64,000 nucleotides of DNA from Gp1-AA122 sp036378535 (GCA_036378535.1 DASUWH010000016.1:124001-188000); one strand, 5' to 3'. Positions 26,281 through 35,571 are shown, counted from the first letter of the stretch. Numbers and translations: made by a program. The notes: generated from the sequence alone by a model not told the origin.

Positions 26281-28290
26281 ATGCCACGCCAGTCCGAGCA
26301 AAACCTAAAGCGAATTGCGGTGGATACCGGCGGCACCTTCACCGATTGTGTTTGGATTGATCGTGGGCAGGTGTGCATGCTGAAGGTGTTTTCGACTCCC
26401 GCCGATCCTTCCCAGGCAATCCTCCACGCGCTTGAGCAGATTGGCGTCACACAAAATCTGGTTCTGCTGCACGGCACCACCGTAGGCACCAACACCCTCC
26501 TGCAGCGCAAAGGCGCGCGCGTAGCGCTGCTGACCACGGCAGGTTTTGAGGATGTCATCGAAATTGGCAGACAGGCTCGACCCAAGCTCTACGACTTCTT
26601 CTTCGAGCGCGTCGAGCCGCTGGTGCCCGCGGAGCGGCGCTTCGGAATCGAAGAACGCGTGGACTGCGACGGCAACATCCTGCAGTCGCCATCGGAAGCG
26701 GATCTGCGCGACACCGTCGAAAAGGTGCGTGCGGCAAAGCCCGAGGCCATCGCACTCAGCCTGCTGTTCTCGTTTGTTAACCCGGAACACGAGCGCGCCG
26801 TCGCCACCTCGCTCGCCAGCCTCGGACTGCCGATTTCCGTTTCTCATCAGATTCTGCCGGAATTTCGCGAATATGAACGCACCAGCACGGTGGTGGTCAA
26901 TGCCTATCTTCAGCCCGTCATGCAGCGCTACCTTGAGAATCTTGAGCGGCACGCCCAACATTCCGGCAAAGGTAAGAAGCACGCGGCCAAGGTTTTCGTA
27001 ATGCAATCCAGCGGCGGAATTACCGCCCTGCGTTCCGCCGCCCGGGAACCTGTACGCACGGTGTTGTCCGGCCCCGCAGGCGGCGTGGTGGGAGCGGCCG
27101 CGATGGCTCGCCGCAGCGGGTTCACCCGCATCATCTCTTTCGATATGGGCGGCACCTCGACCGACGTCTCTCTCGTGGATGGCCAGGCGCACACCTCCAG
27201 CCAGTCGGAAGTAGCGGGATTTCCCATCGGCGTTCCCATCCTCGATATTCACACCGTGGGCGCCGGCGGCGGCTCGATTGCCCGCTTCGACGCGGCTGGC
27301 GCCTTGCGCGTCGGGCCCGAATCGGCCGGCGCCGATCCTGGTCCAATCTGCTACGGAAAAGGCCTGCAGCCAACCGTCACCGACGCCAACCTGCTCCTGG
27401 GGCGCTTGCAACCCGACCGCTTCTTAGGCGGTGACTTCAACCTGGACCTGGAGCGCACGCGTCGCGTAACCGGCGAGTGGTTGAAAAGAAGCGGCGCCAG
27501 TCTTTCGCCGGTGCATTTTGCCGCCGGAATCATCCGGGTAGTGAACGCGACCATGGAGAAGGCAATCCGCGTGGTCTCGATTGAGCGTGGCTATGACACG
27601 CGCGATTTCCCTCTGGTAGCATTCGGCGGCGCCGGCGGACTGCATGCTTGCGACCTGGCCCTGGCGCTGGGTATTCCCCGCGTCATCGTGGCTGCTCTTC
27701 CAGGCGCGCTTTCGGCTTTTGGCATTCTGGTCAGCGATGTCGTCAAGGATTACTCGCGCACCATTCTGTTGCGAGTGGCGCGGCAGCTTCCTTTATCTCG
27801 CCTGCGCCGCGATTTTGCCGAGTTGGAGCGGAAAGCGCGGTCAGATTTTCATGCTGAAAATTGGGGCCGAGCTGTGCGTTTCCAAAAAACCGTGGATGCC
27901 CGATACCGCGGCCAGGGATACGAGCTCAACATTCCCTTCTCTCCAGATTTGCTGCGCGCATTCCACCAGGAGCATGCCCGCCGTTACGGCTACAGCCATC
28001 CGGACCGTGAGGTCGAATTGGTGACGCTGCGCTTACGTGGAAGCGTGAACTCACCGGCAGCGCAGGTTCGTACAACGCGCAAACCGAGTTCGAGAACCGT
28101 CCCCATCCATACGCGCGTAGTCTTTGACGGAAAGCCGCTCCTGACCCGCGTCTACGAAAGAGAGCACCTGCCTGCCGGAAAGCGCTTCTCCGGTCCAGCC
28201 ATCATCACCGAATATAGTGCGACCACGGTCGTCCCTCGGGGCACGAATTTCGTAATGGATAAGGCTTCCAACCTGATCATCAGCCGCTAA
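26281..28290 (+). CDS. Hydantoinase/oxoprolinase family protein, subunit A type
   Basis: This is about 669 residues from ATG 26281 (a TTG two codons earlier is possible). The N-terminal Hydant_A_N signature VDTGGTFTDCVW and the HGTTVGTN block are clear. The central hydantoinase/actin-like ATPase part has SGPAGGVVGA, FDMGGTSTDVSL and HTVGAGGGSIA. These enzymes hydrolyse N-methylhydantoin, 5-oxoproline or carboxylate acetone-like substrates with ATP in the cytoplasm. They normally pair with a HyuB/acetone carboxylase-type B subunit. No B gene is adjacent, so the partner is elsewhere or the protein acts alone. The substrate is not assigned. Confidence 0.88.
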   Translation: MPRQSEQNLKRIAVDTGGTFTDCVWIDRGQVCMLKVFSTPADPSQAILHALEQIGVTQNLVLLHGTTVGTNTLLQRKGARVALLTTAGFEDVIEIGRQARPKLYDFFFERVEPLVPAERRFGIEERVDCDGNILQSPSEADLRDTVEKVRAAKPEAIALSLLFSFVNPEHERAVATSLASLGLPISVSHQILPEFREYERTSTVVVNAYLQPVMQRYLENLERHAQHSGKGKKHAAKVFVMQSSGGITALRSAAREPVRTVLSGPAGGVVGAAAMARRSGFTRIISFDMGGTSTDVSLVDGQAHTSSQSEVAGFPIGVPILDIHTVGAGGGSIARFDAAGALRVGPESAGADPGPICYGKGLQPTVTDANLLLGRLQPDRFLGGDFNLDLERTRRVTGEWLKRSGASLSPVHFAAGIIRVVNATMEKAIRVVSIERGYDTRDFPLVAFGGAGGLHACDLALALGIPRVIVAALPGALSAFGILVSDVVKDYSRTILLRVARQLPLSRLRRDFAELERKARSDFHAENWGRAVRFQKTVDARYRGQGYELNIPFSPDLLRAFHQEHARRYGYSHPDREVELVTLRLRGSVNSPAAQVRTTRKPSSRTVPIHTRVVFDGKPLLTRVYEREHLPAGKRFSGPAIITEYSATTVVPRGTNFVMDKASNLIISR

Positions 28291-28412
28291 GAACCGAGAG
28301 GGGCGACACCCATGCGACCCGGAACCATCACCCCGAGTACCGTCAGCGCTACGCCGCCAACTTGCACCGCGAGTTGCCGCGCATCCGTTTGCCTCCGCCG
28401 GTTCCACAGAAC

Positions 28413-28616
28413 TGTCATCCCGAGCGCAGCCGAGTGATTCGCTCGCGAATCATTCGGCGGAGTCGAGGGACCCCTTGCCCCTGCGCACCGGGCACAGGCC
28501 CAGAAGGGAATTCTCTCGAGGATCGTCGCCCAATGCAGTGAGTGGCCGAAATGCCTCAGAAGGGCAGATGATCAATCCAGCGGAGCCGCGGTCCTTCGAC
28601 TCCGCGCAGGATGACA
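28413..28616. repeat. TGTCATCC inverted-repeat element (204 bp)
   Basis: The ends TGTCATCC (28413-28420) and GGATGACA (28609-28616) are inverted. An internal palindrome gagtgattcgctcgcgaatcattc lies next to the left end, and ggtccttcgactccgcg precedes the right end. The whole 28291-28680 gap has no gene. Confidence 0.75.
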
Positions 28617-28680
28617 GGAGAAGAGAAGCCGCGTGAAGGAGAGGGTATCTGAGTCAGTTGTCGCAACATTCTGGTTACAC

Positions 28681-29271
28681 TCAGAGCCGCTTTTGAGCCT
28701 TATGCACCTCGGCCAAGCCTTTCCAGTCCTCAGTGTCCTGATCAGGCTTCTCGCGGCGGTATTTCGCGTAAAGTTCAATGCCCTTCGGGTCTTCGAGAAT
28801 ATCGACACGGACGCCCTTGTCTTGGAGCATTTGTTCGTTTCCTGAGGCATTAGTGATGTCGCCCACGACAACACGGTTGAACTGACGCATATAAATCAGG
28901 GTGGCGCAGACGTCACAAGGGCTGAGAGTGGTAAAAATCGTCGTCTGACTGAAATCCCTGCGTCCGGCATCGCGGATGGCGGATGTTTCACCGTGATTAT
29001 ACGGATGGTTTTCCTGCACTAAGGTGTTGTGGCCTTTCCCGAGAATCTGGCGTGTCTCGTTGCTGATAATGACACCCCCAATCGGGCATCCTCCTTCTTC
29101 GTATCCTTTTTGAGCAAGCAGAACGGCCAGGCGCATAAAATCCGCATCGCTTAGTTTCTTTAAGAAATCGTGGGCAACAACCGAGGTCAAGCTCCGTGTC
29201 GGAAGATGTGCGATGACGTTGAGGACTTCGTCGGTGACGGGTGTTTCATAGGTAAAAAAAGTTTTCGTCAT
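28681..29271 (-). CDS. Cytosine deaminase-like nucleoside deaminase (fungal FCY1 type)
   Basis: This 196-residue protein has a CDA-fold zinc site: His93-Gly-Glu95 in HGETSA and Cys119/Cys122 in SPCDVC. The phrases YEEGGCPIGGVIISN, LGKGHN and FTTLSPCDVCATLI follow yeast cytosine deaminase closely, more so than bacterial TadA or CodA. An N-terminal extension of about 45 residues precedes the fold. It would deaminate cytosine (or 5-methylcytosine) to uracil in the cytoplasm for pyrimidine salvage. Its base composition looks more AT-rich than the neighbours, which with the fungal similarity suggests transfer. It is monocistronic, flanked by repeats. Confidence 0.85.
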   Translation of the reverse strand: MTKTFFTYETPVTDEVLNVIAHLPTRSLTSVVAHDFLKKLSDADFMRLAVLLAQKGYEEGGCPIGGVIISNETRQILGKGHNTLVQENHPYNHGETSAIRDAGRRDFSQTTIFTTLSPCDVCATLIYMRQFNRVVVGDITNASGNEQMLQDKGVRVDILEDPKGIELYAKYRREKPDQDTEDWKGLAEVHKAQKRL

Positions 29272-29488
29272 GCGTATATCCTACCGACGTTTGACCCCGC
29301 CTGAGTTTAGCAACAGTGATTTAGGAAGTATTCGAACAAAGACTGGCGAAAAAATCCCTAATTTCGCTCATAATCCCACTGCCGCAGAGGCTGAAAAGTT
29401 CAGCACGCAAGAACCATTGAGTCCGACCCGAAGCCGAAGCAGCGCTAACAATCATATTGCCCCCTGCGGCAGGTAACAAAATTGCCTG

Positions 29489-29517
29489 TTGACAAACTGG
29501 CGCTCTGCCCTCATTAT
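29489..29517 (+). promoter_or_regulatory. Possible promoter of the HAF-repeat gene
   Basis: TTGACA (29489-29494) is followed at 17 bp by CATTAT (29512-29517), about 110 bp before the ATG at 29626. The remaining part of 29272-29625 shows no gene or RNA I can recognise. Confidence 0.35.
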
Positions 29518-29625
29518 GCTGCCGCTCGCCTGCCCGGCTGTTCCAAACGCTCTCTTCCTCAACAGCTTAAGGCGACAGACTCTATCCATTTGATTTACAT
29601 TTCACGCCCTGAGGAGGAAATTTCC

Positions 29626-30594
29626 ATGAGGTCAAACATTTCACATCTGACTGCCACGGTTAGCCTATGTGTAGCGCTCGCTGTCTCGGCATGTGCACAA
29701 TCCGGGCGGTCTAGCCGGACAATTACAAGTGGGGTATTGGGGTTGGGATTTTTACGCGCACACCAATCATTTTCCAGTTCCCACACTTCCGCGCCTATTG
29801 CAGCAACCTCAAACGTACACAACTTCACCACCGCAGATTTTCCAGGCGCCTCCGGTTCGCTTGTCTTTGACAGAAGTATCGCAACGGGCATCGTTCTGGG
29901 AATCTTCGTGTATGGGACAGGAGGTACCAACAGCTTCACCCAGAAGGGCTCTCGATATGCGAGTCTTACTGTTCCTGGTGCTAACGCCACCGAGGCCGTG
30001 GGTATAAACAGCACTGGGCAGATCGTTGGCGGCTATCTCGACGCTTCGAATGTAGAGCACGGCTTTCTGGATACCGCCGGAACGTTTTCCAATATCGACG
30101 TTCCCGGCGCGACCAGCACCATAGCGGCTGAGATTAACAACAACGGAGACGTCGTAGGTGATTTTGACGATGCCCTCGGCGGCCATGGCTTTCTTGACAT
30201 CGCCGGTAACTTCACTACCCTCGACTTTCCTGGTGCTACCTTCACGGAGGGGCTTGGTATTAACTTGTCGGATCAGGTCGTCGGTGACTACTCAGACTCT
30301 AGCGGCCATTCCCACGGGTACCTGTACGTTGGAGGGACATACACTCCCATTGATTTTCCTCTCGCTAGCGACACACTGGCTATTGGAATCAACGATTCGG
30401 GTGCAATTTCCGGGGCGTTCACCGACGCTGGCGGTGTTCAGCATGGTTTTACTTACGCTGGCGGGAGGTTCGACCAGATCGATGTCCCCGGAGCGAATGG
30501 AACGTTGATTACCCGCATCAAGAATCAGGGGCAACTAGCCGGTGCTTATACTGACGCTCTGACGGAGAGCCACGGCATAATCGCTCCGCGTTGA
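29626..30594 (+). CDS. Secreted HAF-repeat protein
   Basis: ATG 29626 lies behind GAGGAGG and gives 322 residues with a signal peptide (ending about SACAQS). After a short linker the protein is made of about six repeats of roughly 40 residues, each with the pattern INxxGxxVG-Y-D-G-HGF-G-F-IDxPGA, the HAF signature. Such repeats are abundant in secreted proteins of Acidobacteriota and Planctomycetes and probably form a beta-propeller; no biochemical role is established. The protein ends SHGIIAPR. It is likely exported and monocistronic. Confidence 0.85.
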   Translation: MRSNISHLTATVSLCVALAVSACAQSGRSSRTITSGVLGLGFLRAHQSFSSSHTSAPIAATSNVHNFTTADFPGASGSLVFDRSIATGIVLGIFVYGTGGTNSFTQKGSRYASLTVPGANATEAVGINSTGQIVGGYLDASNVEHGFLDTAGTFSNIDVPGATSTIAAEINNNGDVVGDFDDALGGHGFLDIAGNFTTLDFPGATFTEGLGINLSDQVVGDYSDSSGHSHGYLYVGGTYTPIDFPLASDTLAIGINDSGAISGAFTDAGGVQHGFTYAGGRFDQIDVPGANGTLITRIKNQGQLAGAYTDALTESHGIIAPR

Positions 30595-30767
30595 GAAGCT
30601 TGGGACATGAACGGCCTGCATGATGGGTCACGCCTCAGGGGTGAGTTCGGGTGGCGTAACACCATGCGGGCCCATGCCCCCAACAGGTCATATGCAGTAC
30701 AAGACTTTGGTAACTCGCCACGCGAGCGGCAGAGCAACTACTCTCTCGCGGGGGTGTTTCCAAGCTC

Positions 30768-31127
30768 ATGAACAAGATTACGAATTCGCTAGCAGTCCTG
30801 GCGATGGGCGGACTGATGTTAACCGGTTCGGCCATTGCGCAAAACGCGGGACCGGGCGCGGTCGATCCCGGGCATCCGCGCGTCAACCAAGTGAACCGCC
30901 GTGAAGGACGCCAGCAGCGCCGCATCGCGCAAGGCGTGAAGAACGGCTCACTCAACCCGAAAGAAACCGCCAACCTGGAGCGGCGTGAAGCCGGCGTACA
31001 GCGGCAAGAGCAGCGCGACATGGCGAAGCACAACGGCCATTTGACCAGGGCCGAGCAGCGCCAGCTGAATCGTCGCGAGAACCGCATCAGCCGCAGCATC
31101 TATCGCGACAAACACAACAACCAGTAA
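30768..31127 (+). CDS. Small secreted basic protein, Arg/Gln/Glu-rich helices
   Basis: This 119-residue protein has a signal peptide (about 1-25, SAIAQN). The mature part is highly charged and helical: repeats around NRREGRQQRRIAQGVKNGSLNP and LERREAGVQRQEQRDMAKHNGHLT share a helix-turn pattern of G-x-L-(N/T)-x-x-E, so it looks like two copies of a 30-residue unit. I do not recognise a named family with a known role; similar proteins occur as hypotheticals in soil bacteria. A strong intrinsic terminator follows 23 bp after the stop. Confidence 0.75.
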   Translation: MNKITNSLAVLAMGGLMLTGSAIAQNAGPGAVDPGHPRVNQVNRREGRQQRRIAQGVKNGSLNPKETANLERREAGVQRQEQRDMAKHNGHLTRAEQRQLNRRENRISRSIYRDKHNNQ

Positions 31128-31150
31128 GGGCCCCTCGTCCGCGTGGGTAC

Positions 31151-31180
31151 AGCCGCAGGCTCGCTGCGGCTTTTTCTTTT
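31151..31180 (+). terminator. Intrinsic terminator after the small basic secreted protein
   Basis: AGCCGCAG (31151-31158), loop GCTCG, CTGCGGCT (31164-31171), then tttttcttttg. A perfect eight-pair stem with a T-run. Confidence 0.9.
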
Positions 31181-31229
31181 GCTGAGTGACTTCCTGGAAG
31201 GGCGTCCCGGATCCGAGAGTCTCGGGATT

Positions 31230-31649
31230 TCAAGGTTCCACGATGAGCTCGCCGTGCATGGAACGGTGATGCCATCCGCAATGGACACAGCATTTAAAGG
31301 AATATGTTCCCGGCTTCTGGGCGATAAATTCGACGGTTGCGGTCTGGCCTTTCTCGATACGATTGCAGCCTTGGCCAGTGGAGAACACCAGGCCGTCGGT
31401 GCCGCCGCCATTGTCGGGAATAGCGCTCATGCGAAAGCCATGCACGTGGTCAACTGCAGTAATTTTGAGCTGGACTTTGGCGCCTTGTTTCACGCGGATG
31501 GGCGACGGATCAAACTCGTACTTCTTGGCCTTAACGTCGATCACCTGCGCGGATTGCGGTGCGCTGGTATCAGAAGGAAATGCCGATGGTGTTGCGAGCA
31601 TCAGGAGTGCGGCAAGAATTATCCACGAACCTAGAAAACAGGATTTCAT
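31230..31649 (-). CDS. Secreted cupredoxin with a CuA-type metal motif
   Basis: This 139-residue protein has a signal peptide (about 1-26) followed by one cupredoxin domain. The C-terminal loop reads Cys120-x3-Cys124-Gly-x2-His128-x2-Met131, which is the full CuA ligand pattern of cytochrome oxidase subunit II and nitrous oxide reductase. An upstream His (HVHGF, residues 68-70) supplies the remaining ligand. There is no transmembrane helix hairpin as in true subunit II, so this is a small periplasmic CuA protein. It may carry electrons or copper; no oxidase genes are adjacent. An extra Cys121 and His123/His127 could add metal binding. Confidence 0.82.
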   Translation of the reverse strand: MKSCFLGSWIILAALLMLATPSAFPSDTSAPQSAQVIDVKAKKYEFDPSPIRVKQGAKVQLKITAVDHVHGFRMSAIPDNGGGTDGLVFSTGQGCNRIEKGQTATVEFIAQKPGTYSFKCCVHCGWHHRSMHGELIVEP

Positions 31650-31853
31650 GTTGTCTCCAAGCCTAAGCTAGTACGAGACAGCGCAGAGCATGTCATCAAA
31701 ATGTAAATAATTGGTGTCGGCGTAGAAACAGATCGAGGAAATCCGAGGGTTCTTGCGCGAGTAACAAAATACGAGGGCGGTAACCTTTATATGGGGTTAG
31801 CCGCCCTCTGCTCGTAGCTGAAGGCTTCCTTCTGCTACTCGATTGGCTTGCGC

Positions 31854-33701
31854 CTAATACTGCGCGAAGTAAATATCCTCCTCAACGGCACCATTCAGTC
31901 CTCGCGTATCGGCCCAAACGATATTCGCTCGATCGTCGGCACCTGCCGCTACCCACATGTAGTCGCCCAGGAAACCGGCTTGGGCCGGGTTGTTGGCAGG
32001 CAGCAGATTTGGCATTGAGGATGTGGTGATGCGGGCGTACGCAATAGACGGCTTTGCGCTGGCCACATCACCGACGGTAGCTAACGTAATATCGTTGCAG
32101 CCGGTAGATTCACACCCGTAAGAGCGATCATAGTAGGCGATGAAGAGTTTCCGCCCGTCCGACGTGACCGCACTCCAGGGCATCCACTGTGCACTGGGGC
32201 CGAAGCTACTCGCTGGAGTCACGTTGATGGGCGCACTCCAAGTCGCGCCATGATCCCTGGAAAAGGCGTAGAAGACGTCGTTGTCGCAGGGTGGAGTGGC
32301 AGTTGCGGCACTGCCCGTGCAGGTACCGCCGCCGTTGCGAAAATCGGCCCAGACGAAGTAAAGATTACCGGCATCGTCCACCGACACTGAACCTTCCACG
32401 AAATCATCCATGCGATAGCCATTCGGTGGCAAACACTGGCGACCGCCTGGACAAGCGGTAGCGGAATTTGGCCCGACTGGCTGAGTTCCAAAGTCGTCAG
32501 TGATCTTGACTGGAGCTGACCAACTCGAGGCACTATCACAGCTTGCGGAGCAGGACACAATGAGGTGTTGGTTAACTCCAGCGGTCGGAGTATTCCCGTT
32601 GCCAAAAGCGACGTAGATGGTTCCATCCGAACCCACAACCGGATGCGAGCCCTGATCCTGATCGCACGCGTTAGGATTGCTTTCGCCGCTGAAGACGGTA
32701 CATGCGCTGGCATTGGCTCCGCTGATCTCAATACCCGGGGACCAGGTGAAGCCGCCATCGGTAGATTGGCTGAAGTAGATGGGGCTGTCACCTCCAACGC
32801 CGGCTCCGGTTGCGCCGTTGAAGCGCGTCCAGGTGGCGTAGACATTATTGGCATGCGGGCTCGAGGCATGGTTGTCGGCGACAATGAATTCCTTGTCGTT
32901 GAAGATGTTGGGATCATTATCATTCGCTACAACTCCGGGCGGATTATCCAGATAAAGCTGGAACGGCCCAGGTTTGGGGGAATGATAGAATGCGCCGCCA
33001 ATCGGCGCGTTTGATTTTTCGACCAGGAAGGCGCTGTCGGCGTAGGCGACCTCGAACAAAACACCCCCGACATAGGCGTTCCCGACGGAATCGAAGGTCG
33101 CAGTCGGATCGCTACAAGCATCGAAGGTGACGAAGTCCAGGTTAAGAAACTGGTAGAAGGGAGGCAGTTGATCGCCCCAGGTCTTGCCCCCATTGAAGGA
33201 AAAATCGTATCCGCAGTGGTTAAATCCGATGCGGGAATCGTTTTGTCCGGCAATGAGATTCTTGGGATTGGTGGGGTTGATCGCAATGACTTCCTCCGCC
33301 TGCCGCCGCAGAGAACAATCCTGGTTCACGCGTACGTTGCGCATCGTGCCGGTTGAGTTCGTGTAGGTATTGGAGCAGCCGGCGGTTTTGGAACCAAAGT
33401 TGGGCAGCGTAATAGCCGGTGCTGCTGCATTCGGAGCTAAGGCGCTGACGGCCGCAACCCGCTTGTCGATCTCACCGGTCGCAACCAGTAGCGCATAGGT
33501 CACGCCCGAGGACACGATGGGTTCGTTGACTCTGGGCTGCACGCGGCCGGTTGCGATATCCAGCGCGCGACTCAAAATCTTATTAGCCGGACGCCTGGTG
33601 GCATTGGAATTCTGTCCCTGCGCGAACTTCGAGACATTGAGAGCAAGGGCCACCGTCAATACTGCAAGGGCAAAAAAGCTGATTTGCTTGGCCATTGGCA
33701 T
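31854..33701 (-). CDS. Secreted sialidase-like (BNR/Asp-box) beta-propeller protein
   Basis: This 615-residue protein has a signal peptide (about 1-30). From about residue 120 onward it is a six-bladed-type propeller with Asp-box motifs SFNGGKTWGD, STDGGFTWSPG and SRDHGATWSAP, the S-x-D-x-G-x-T-W pattern. Cys pairs occur in the blades. The catalytic Arg triad and Tyr/Glu pair of true sialidases are not evident, so it is better described as an exo-sialidase-fold protein, perhaps a carbohydrate-binding or surface protein. The ribosome site AAAGGATG supports ATG 33701. Confidence 0.78.
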   Translation of the reverse strand: MPMAKQISFFALAVLTVALALNVSKFAQGQNSNATRRPANKILSRALDIATGRVQPRVNEPIVSSGVTYALLVATGEIDKRVAAVSALAPNAAAPAITLPNFGSKTAGCSNTYTNSTGTMRNVRVNQDCSLRRQAEEVIAINPTNPKNLIAGQNDSRIGFNHCGYDFSFNGGKTWGDQLPPFYQFLNLDFVTFDACSDPTATFDSVGNAYVGGVLFEVAYADSAFLVEKSNAPIGGAFYHSPKPGPFQLYLDNPPGVVANDNDPNIFNDKEFIVADNHASSPHANNVYATWTRFNGATGAGVGGDSPIYFSQSTDGGFTWSPGIEISGANASACTVFSGESNPNACDQDQGSHPVVGSDGTIYVAFGNGNTPTAGVNQHLIVSCSASCDSASSWSAPVKITDDFGTQPVGPNSATACPGGRQCLPPNGYRMDDFVEGSVSVDDAGNLYFVWADFRNGGGTCTGSAATATPPCDNDVFYAFSRDHGATWSAPINVTPASSFGPSAQWMPWSAVTSDGRKLFIAYYDRSYGCESTGCNDITLATVGDVASAKPSIAYARITTSSMPNLLPANNPAQAGFLGDYMWVAAGADDRANIVWADTRGLNGAVEEDIYFAQY

Positions 33702-34008
33702 TCATCCTTTCTGTGGAGATTAAAAGCCTCTAGCTTGAACCCGCGTTCTTGGAGAAACGTGACCAACCTACGGACGAGCGCGATTCTGCGTGGCACCGAA
33801 AGTTGCAGCTTTGAGAGCAATTGCGGGAGCAGGTAGGGAGTCGACGCTTCTTGACCTCAAAACCGGTCAGCTACTATAGGACCGATTTGGGCGGTTAGCA
33901 ATGTGAAAGGATTTGCATCTGGCGCTGGTCCGGCCGTTAGCCATGACAACCGGCCGGCTCGCATTTTGAGTTTAGCGAACTGAACATGGCCCATCACGCC
34001 TACCCAAC
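33702..34008. other. Intergenic region upstream of the sialidase-like gene
   Basis: No gene or RNA is recognised. A weak inverted repeat around ggtccggccgttagcc...aaccggccgg lies near 33928-33959. Confidence 0.4.
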
Positions 34009-34038
34009 AAAAAACCCTCTCCGCTTGGCAGAGAGGGT
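34009..34038 (-). terminator. Intrinsic terminator of the cold-shock gene
   Basis: On the minus strand ACCCTCTC-tgccaagcg-GAGAGGGT is an eight-pair stem followed by TTTTTTG. It lies 24 bp past the cold-shock stop. Confidence 0.9.
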
Positions 34039-34061
34039 CTTTCTGAAAAACATGCGTCCCG

Positions 34062-34265
34062 TTATACGCGGACTACATTGGCGGCCTGGAAGCCCTTGGG
34101 GCCTTTCAGCAGGTCGAATTCGACCGTCTCACCTTCATTGAGCGTACGGTAGCCATTCTCCTGAATGGCGGAAAAATGAACAAAGACATCTTCCCCGGTG
34201 GAACGTTGAATAAAACCGTATCCTTTCGCCCCATTGAACCACTTAACTGTGCCTTTCTCTCTCAC
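34062..34265 (-). CDS. Cold-shock domain protein (CspA family)
   Basis: This 67-residue protein is a complete single cold-shock domain. The RNA-binding motifs RNP1 (KGYGFIQ) and RNP2 (VFVHFSAI) are present, and the start GTVKWFNGAKGYGF is typical. It binds single-stranded RNA/DNA in the cytoplasm and melts structure during cold shock or growth. The start is GTG behind AAAGGAG. The 460-bp region upstream is non-coding and may provide a long regulated leader, as in many csp genes. Which paralogue it is cannot be told. Confidence 0.95.
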   Translation of the reverse strand: MREKGTVKWFNGAKGYGFIQRSTGEDVFVHFSAIQENGYRTLNEGETVEFDLLKGPKGFQAANVVRV

Positions 34266-34728
34266 AAAAAACTCCTTTCGCCTCCGCTAAGAATATCTCC
34301 GGTGTTCGCCACAGAGGACTCAGGTTCGAGTCTCCAGGGTGGGGGCACCGAAGCAGAGCCGAGTGATCTTTCCAGTTCGCAGGCTGCACTTTTTGCAACT
34401 ACAAAGGGCTCCCGAGTTTTGTGCCGACAATTGTTGTTGCGGCGCAAAGCTCCGGAGCCCGTTTTACATTGCGGAAGTTTTGACTGCCAAACACAAGAAA
34501 CATCTACCCGAAATCTGTACGTCTCTGCCCGAGTTTCGGACATCGACGGACGATAATATTGAGGAACTTACCTGCTTGGCAAGATATATTTCGTAACCCG
34601 TGACCGCGAGTCACAATAGTACTAAATGATTAACCACGTAACTTTCTAGCACCGAGACTCCCTACTTCCCGCACTGGCGAAGACAGCGCGATATTTCCAA
34701 GAGTCTTGTAAACGGCTATGCTCTCCTG
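34266..34728. other. Divergent intergenic region, likely csp leader and glycosyltransferase promoter
   Basis: There is no gene. On the minus strand the stretch before the cold-shock start has a GACTC-gaacct-GAGTC hairpin (34317-34332) and could be a leader. TATGCT (34718-34723) lies five bases before the GTG of the glycosyltransferase, a possible leaderless promoter. Confidence 0.35.
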
Positions 34729-35571
34729 GTGACGCTTTCGGTCGTCATCATCACCCACAACGAAGAAGCGAACATCGGACGCACGCTGGAAAGCGTGAAG
34801 CCCCTCGTCGCCAGCGGAAGAGGCGAAGTCATCGTCGTCGACTCCGGTTCCACCGACCGCACAGTCGAAATTGCCCGCTGCTTCGGCGCGAAGGTCTTCC
34901 TAGAGGAGTGGAAAGGCTTCGCCGCGCAGAAGAATTCGGCCCTTGAGAAGGCAGGGGGAGATTGGATTCTGAGCCTGGACGCGGATGAAGAAGTCGAGCC
35001 AGCTCTTGCCAGCATGATCGCTTACTACTTACAGGAAGACGAGATTGGGTCCACGGATCCTGATTGCAACCATCGGATGCGTGGAGTGAATGGGATGTGG
35101 GTCAAGCGCACGAATTTGTTCCTCGGGCGAGAGATGCTCCATGGCGGGTGGAAGGAGAAGAAGGTCAGGGTATTCCGGCGTGGCAAAGGGCGTTTTAAAG
35201 CGGTTCCCGTCCACGAGATTGTTGAAGTGGAGGGCAGGACCATCGATCCAGCTTTATGGTACTCGCCGGCGGGAGTATTAGTTCATCATCAATACCCTAC
35301 GCTCTCCGACTACATCGACCACATGAACCGCTACTCATCGCTCGGCGCAGAGATGGCGCTGGCGAAAGGCTCTGGCAGCTTGAGCGTCATCAACATCGTC
35401 CTGCGTCCGCTGGCAACCTTTATCTACAACTATTTCTTCCGCCTTGGATTTCTCGACGGCCGCGAGGGCCTGCTTCTGCACCTTTATCACGCTGTTTACG
35501 TCTCGTGGAAATATGCTAAGGCGTGGGAGCTGAGCAGAAAAAATGCAGATCCCTCGCTGCGCTCGGGATGA
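34729..35571 (+). CDS. Glycosyltransferase family 2 (LPS core / WaaE-like)
   Basis: This 280-residue protein has a GT-A fold. SVVIITHNEEANIGRTLESV at the N-terminus, VVDSGSTDRT and the DxD-type SLDADEE (about residues 82-88) bind the nucleotide sugar and metal. The downstream blocks FLGREMLHGGW, RVFRRGKGRF and VHEIVEVEG are those of the WaaE/KdtX group, which adds a beta-glucose or heptose to LPS inner core. It probably acts on the cytoplasmic face of the inner membrane. The last residues, ADPSLRSG, and the TGA stop come from a repeat (gatccctcgctgcgctcgggatgacaaa), so the natural C-terminus has been replaced or extended. Confidence 0.88.
   Translation: MTLSVVIITHNEEANIGRTLESVKPLVASGRGEVIVVDSGSTDRTVEIARCFGAKVFLEEWKGFAAQKNSALEKAGGDWILSLDADEEVEPALASMIAYYLQEDEIGSTDPDCNHRMRGVNGMWVKRTNLFLGREMLHGGWKEKKVRVFRRGKGRFKAVPVHEIVEVEGRTIDPALWYSPAGVLVHHQYPTLSDYIDHMNRYSSLGAEMALAKGSGSLSVINIVLRPLATFIYNYFFRLGFLDGREGLLLHLYHAVYVSWKYAKAWELSRKNADPSLRSG

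Noticed and set aside
26305..27411. 368-residue minus-strand frame
   Set aside because: It is the antisense shadow of the hydantoinase gene.
34317..34352. tRNA-like 3' half (ggttcgagtctcc...gggggcacc)
   Set aside because: There is no matching 5' acceptor arm or anticodon stem upstream, and the T-arm does not pair as five base pairs. A simple GACTC/GAGTC hairpin explains it.
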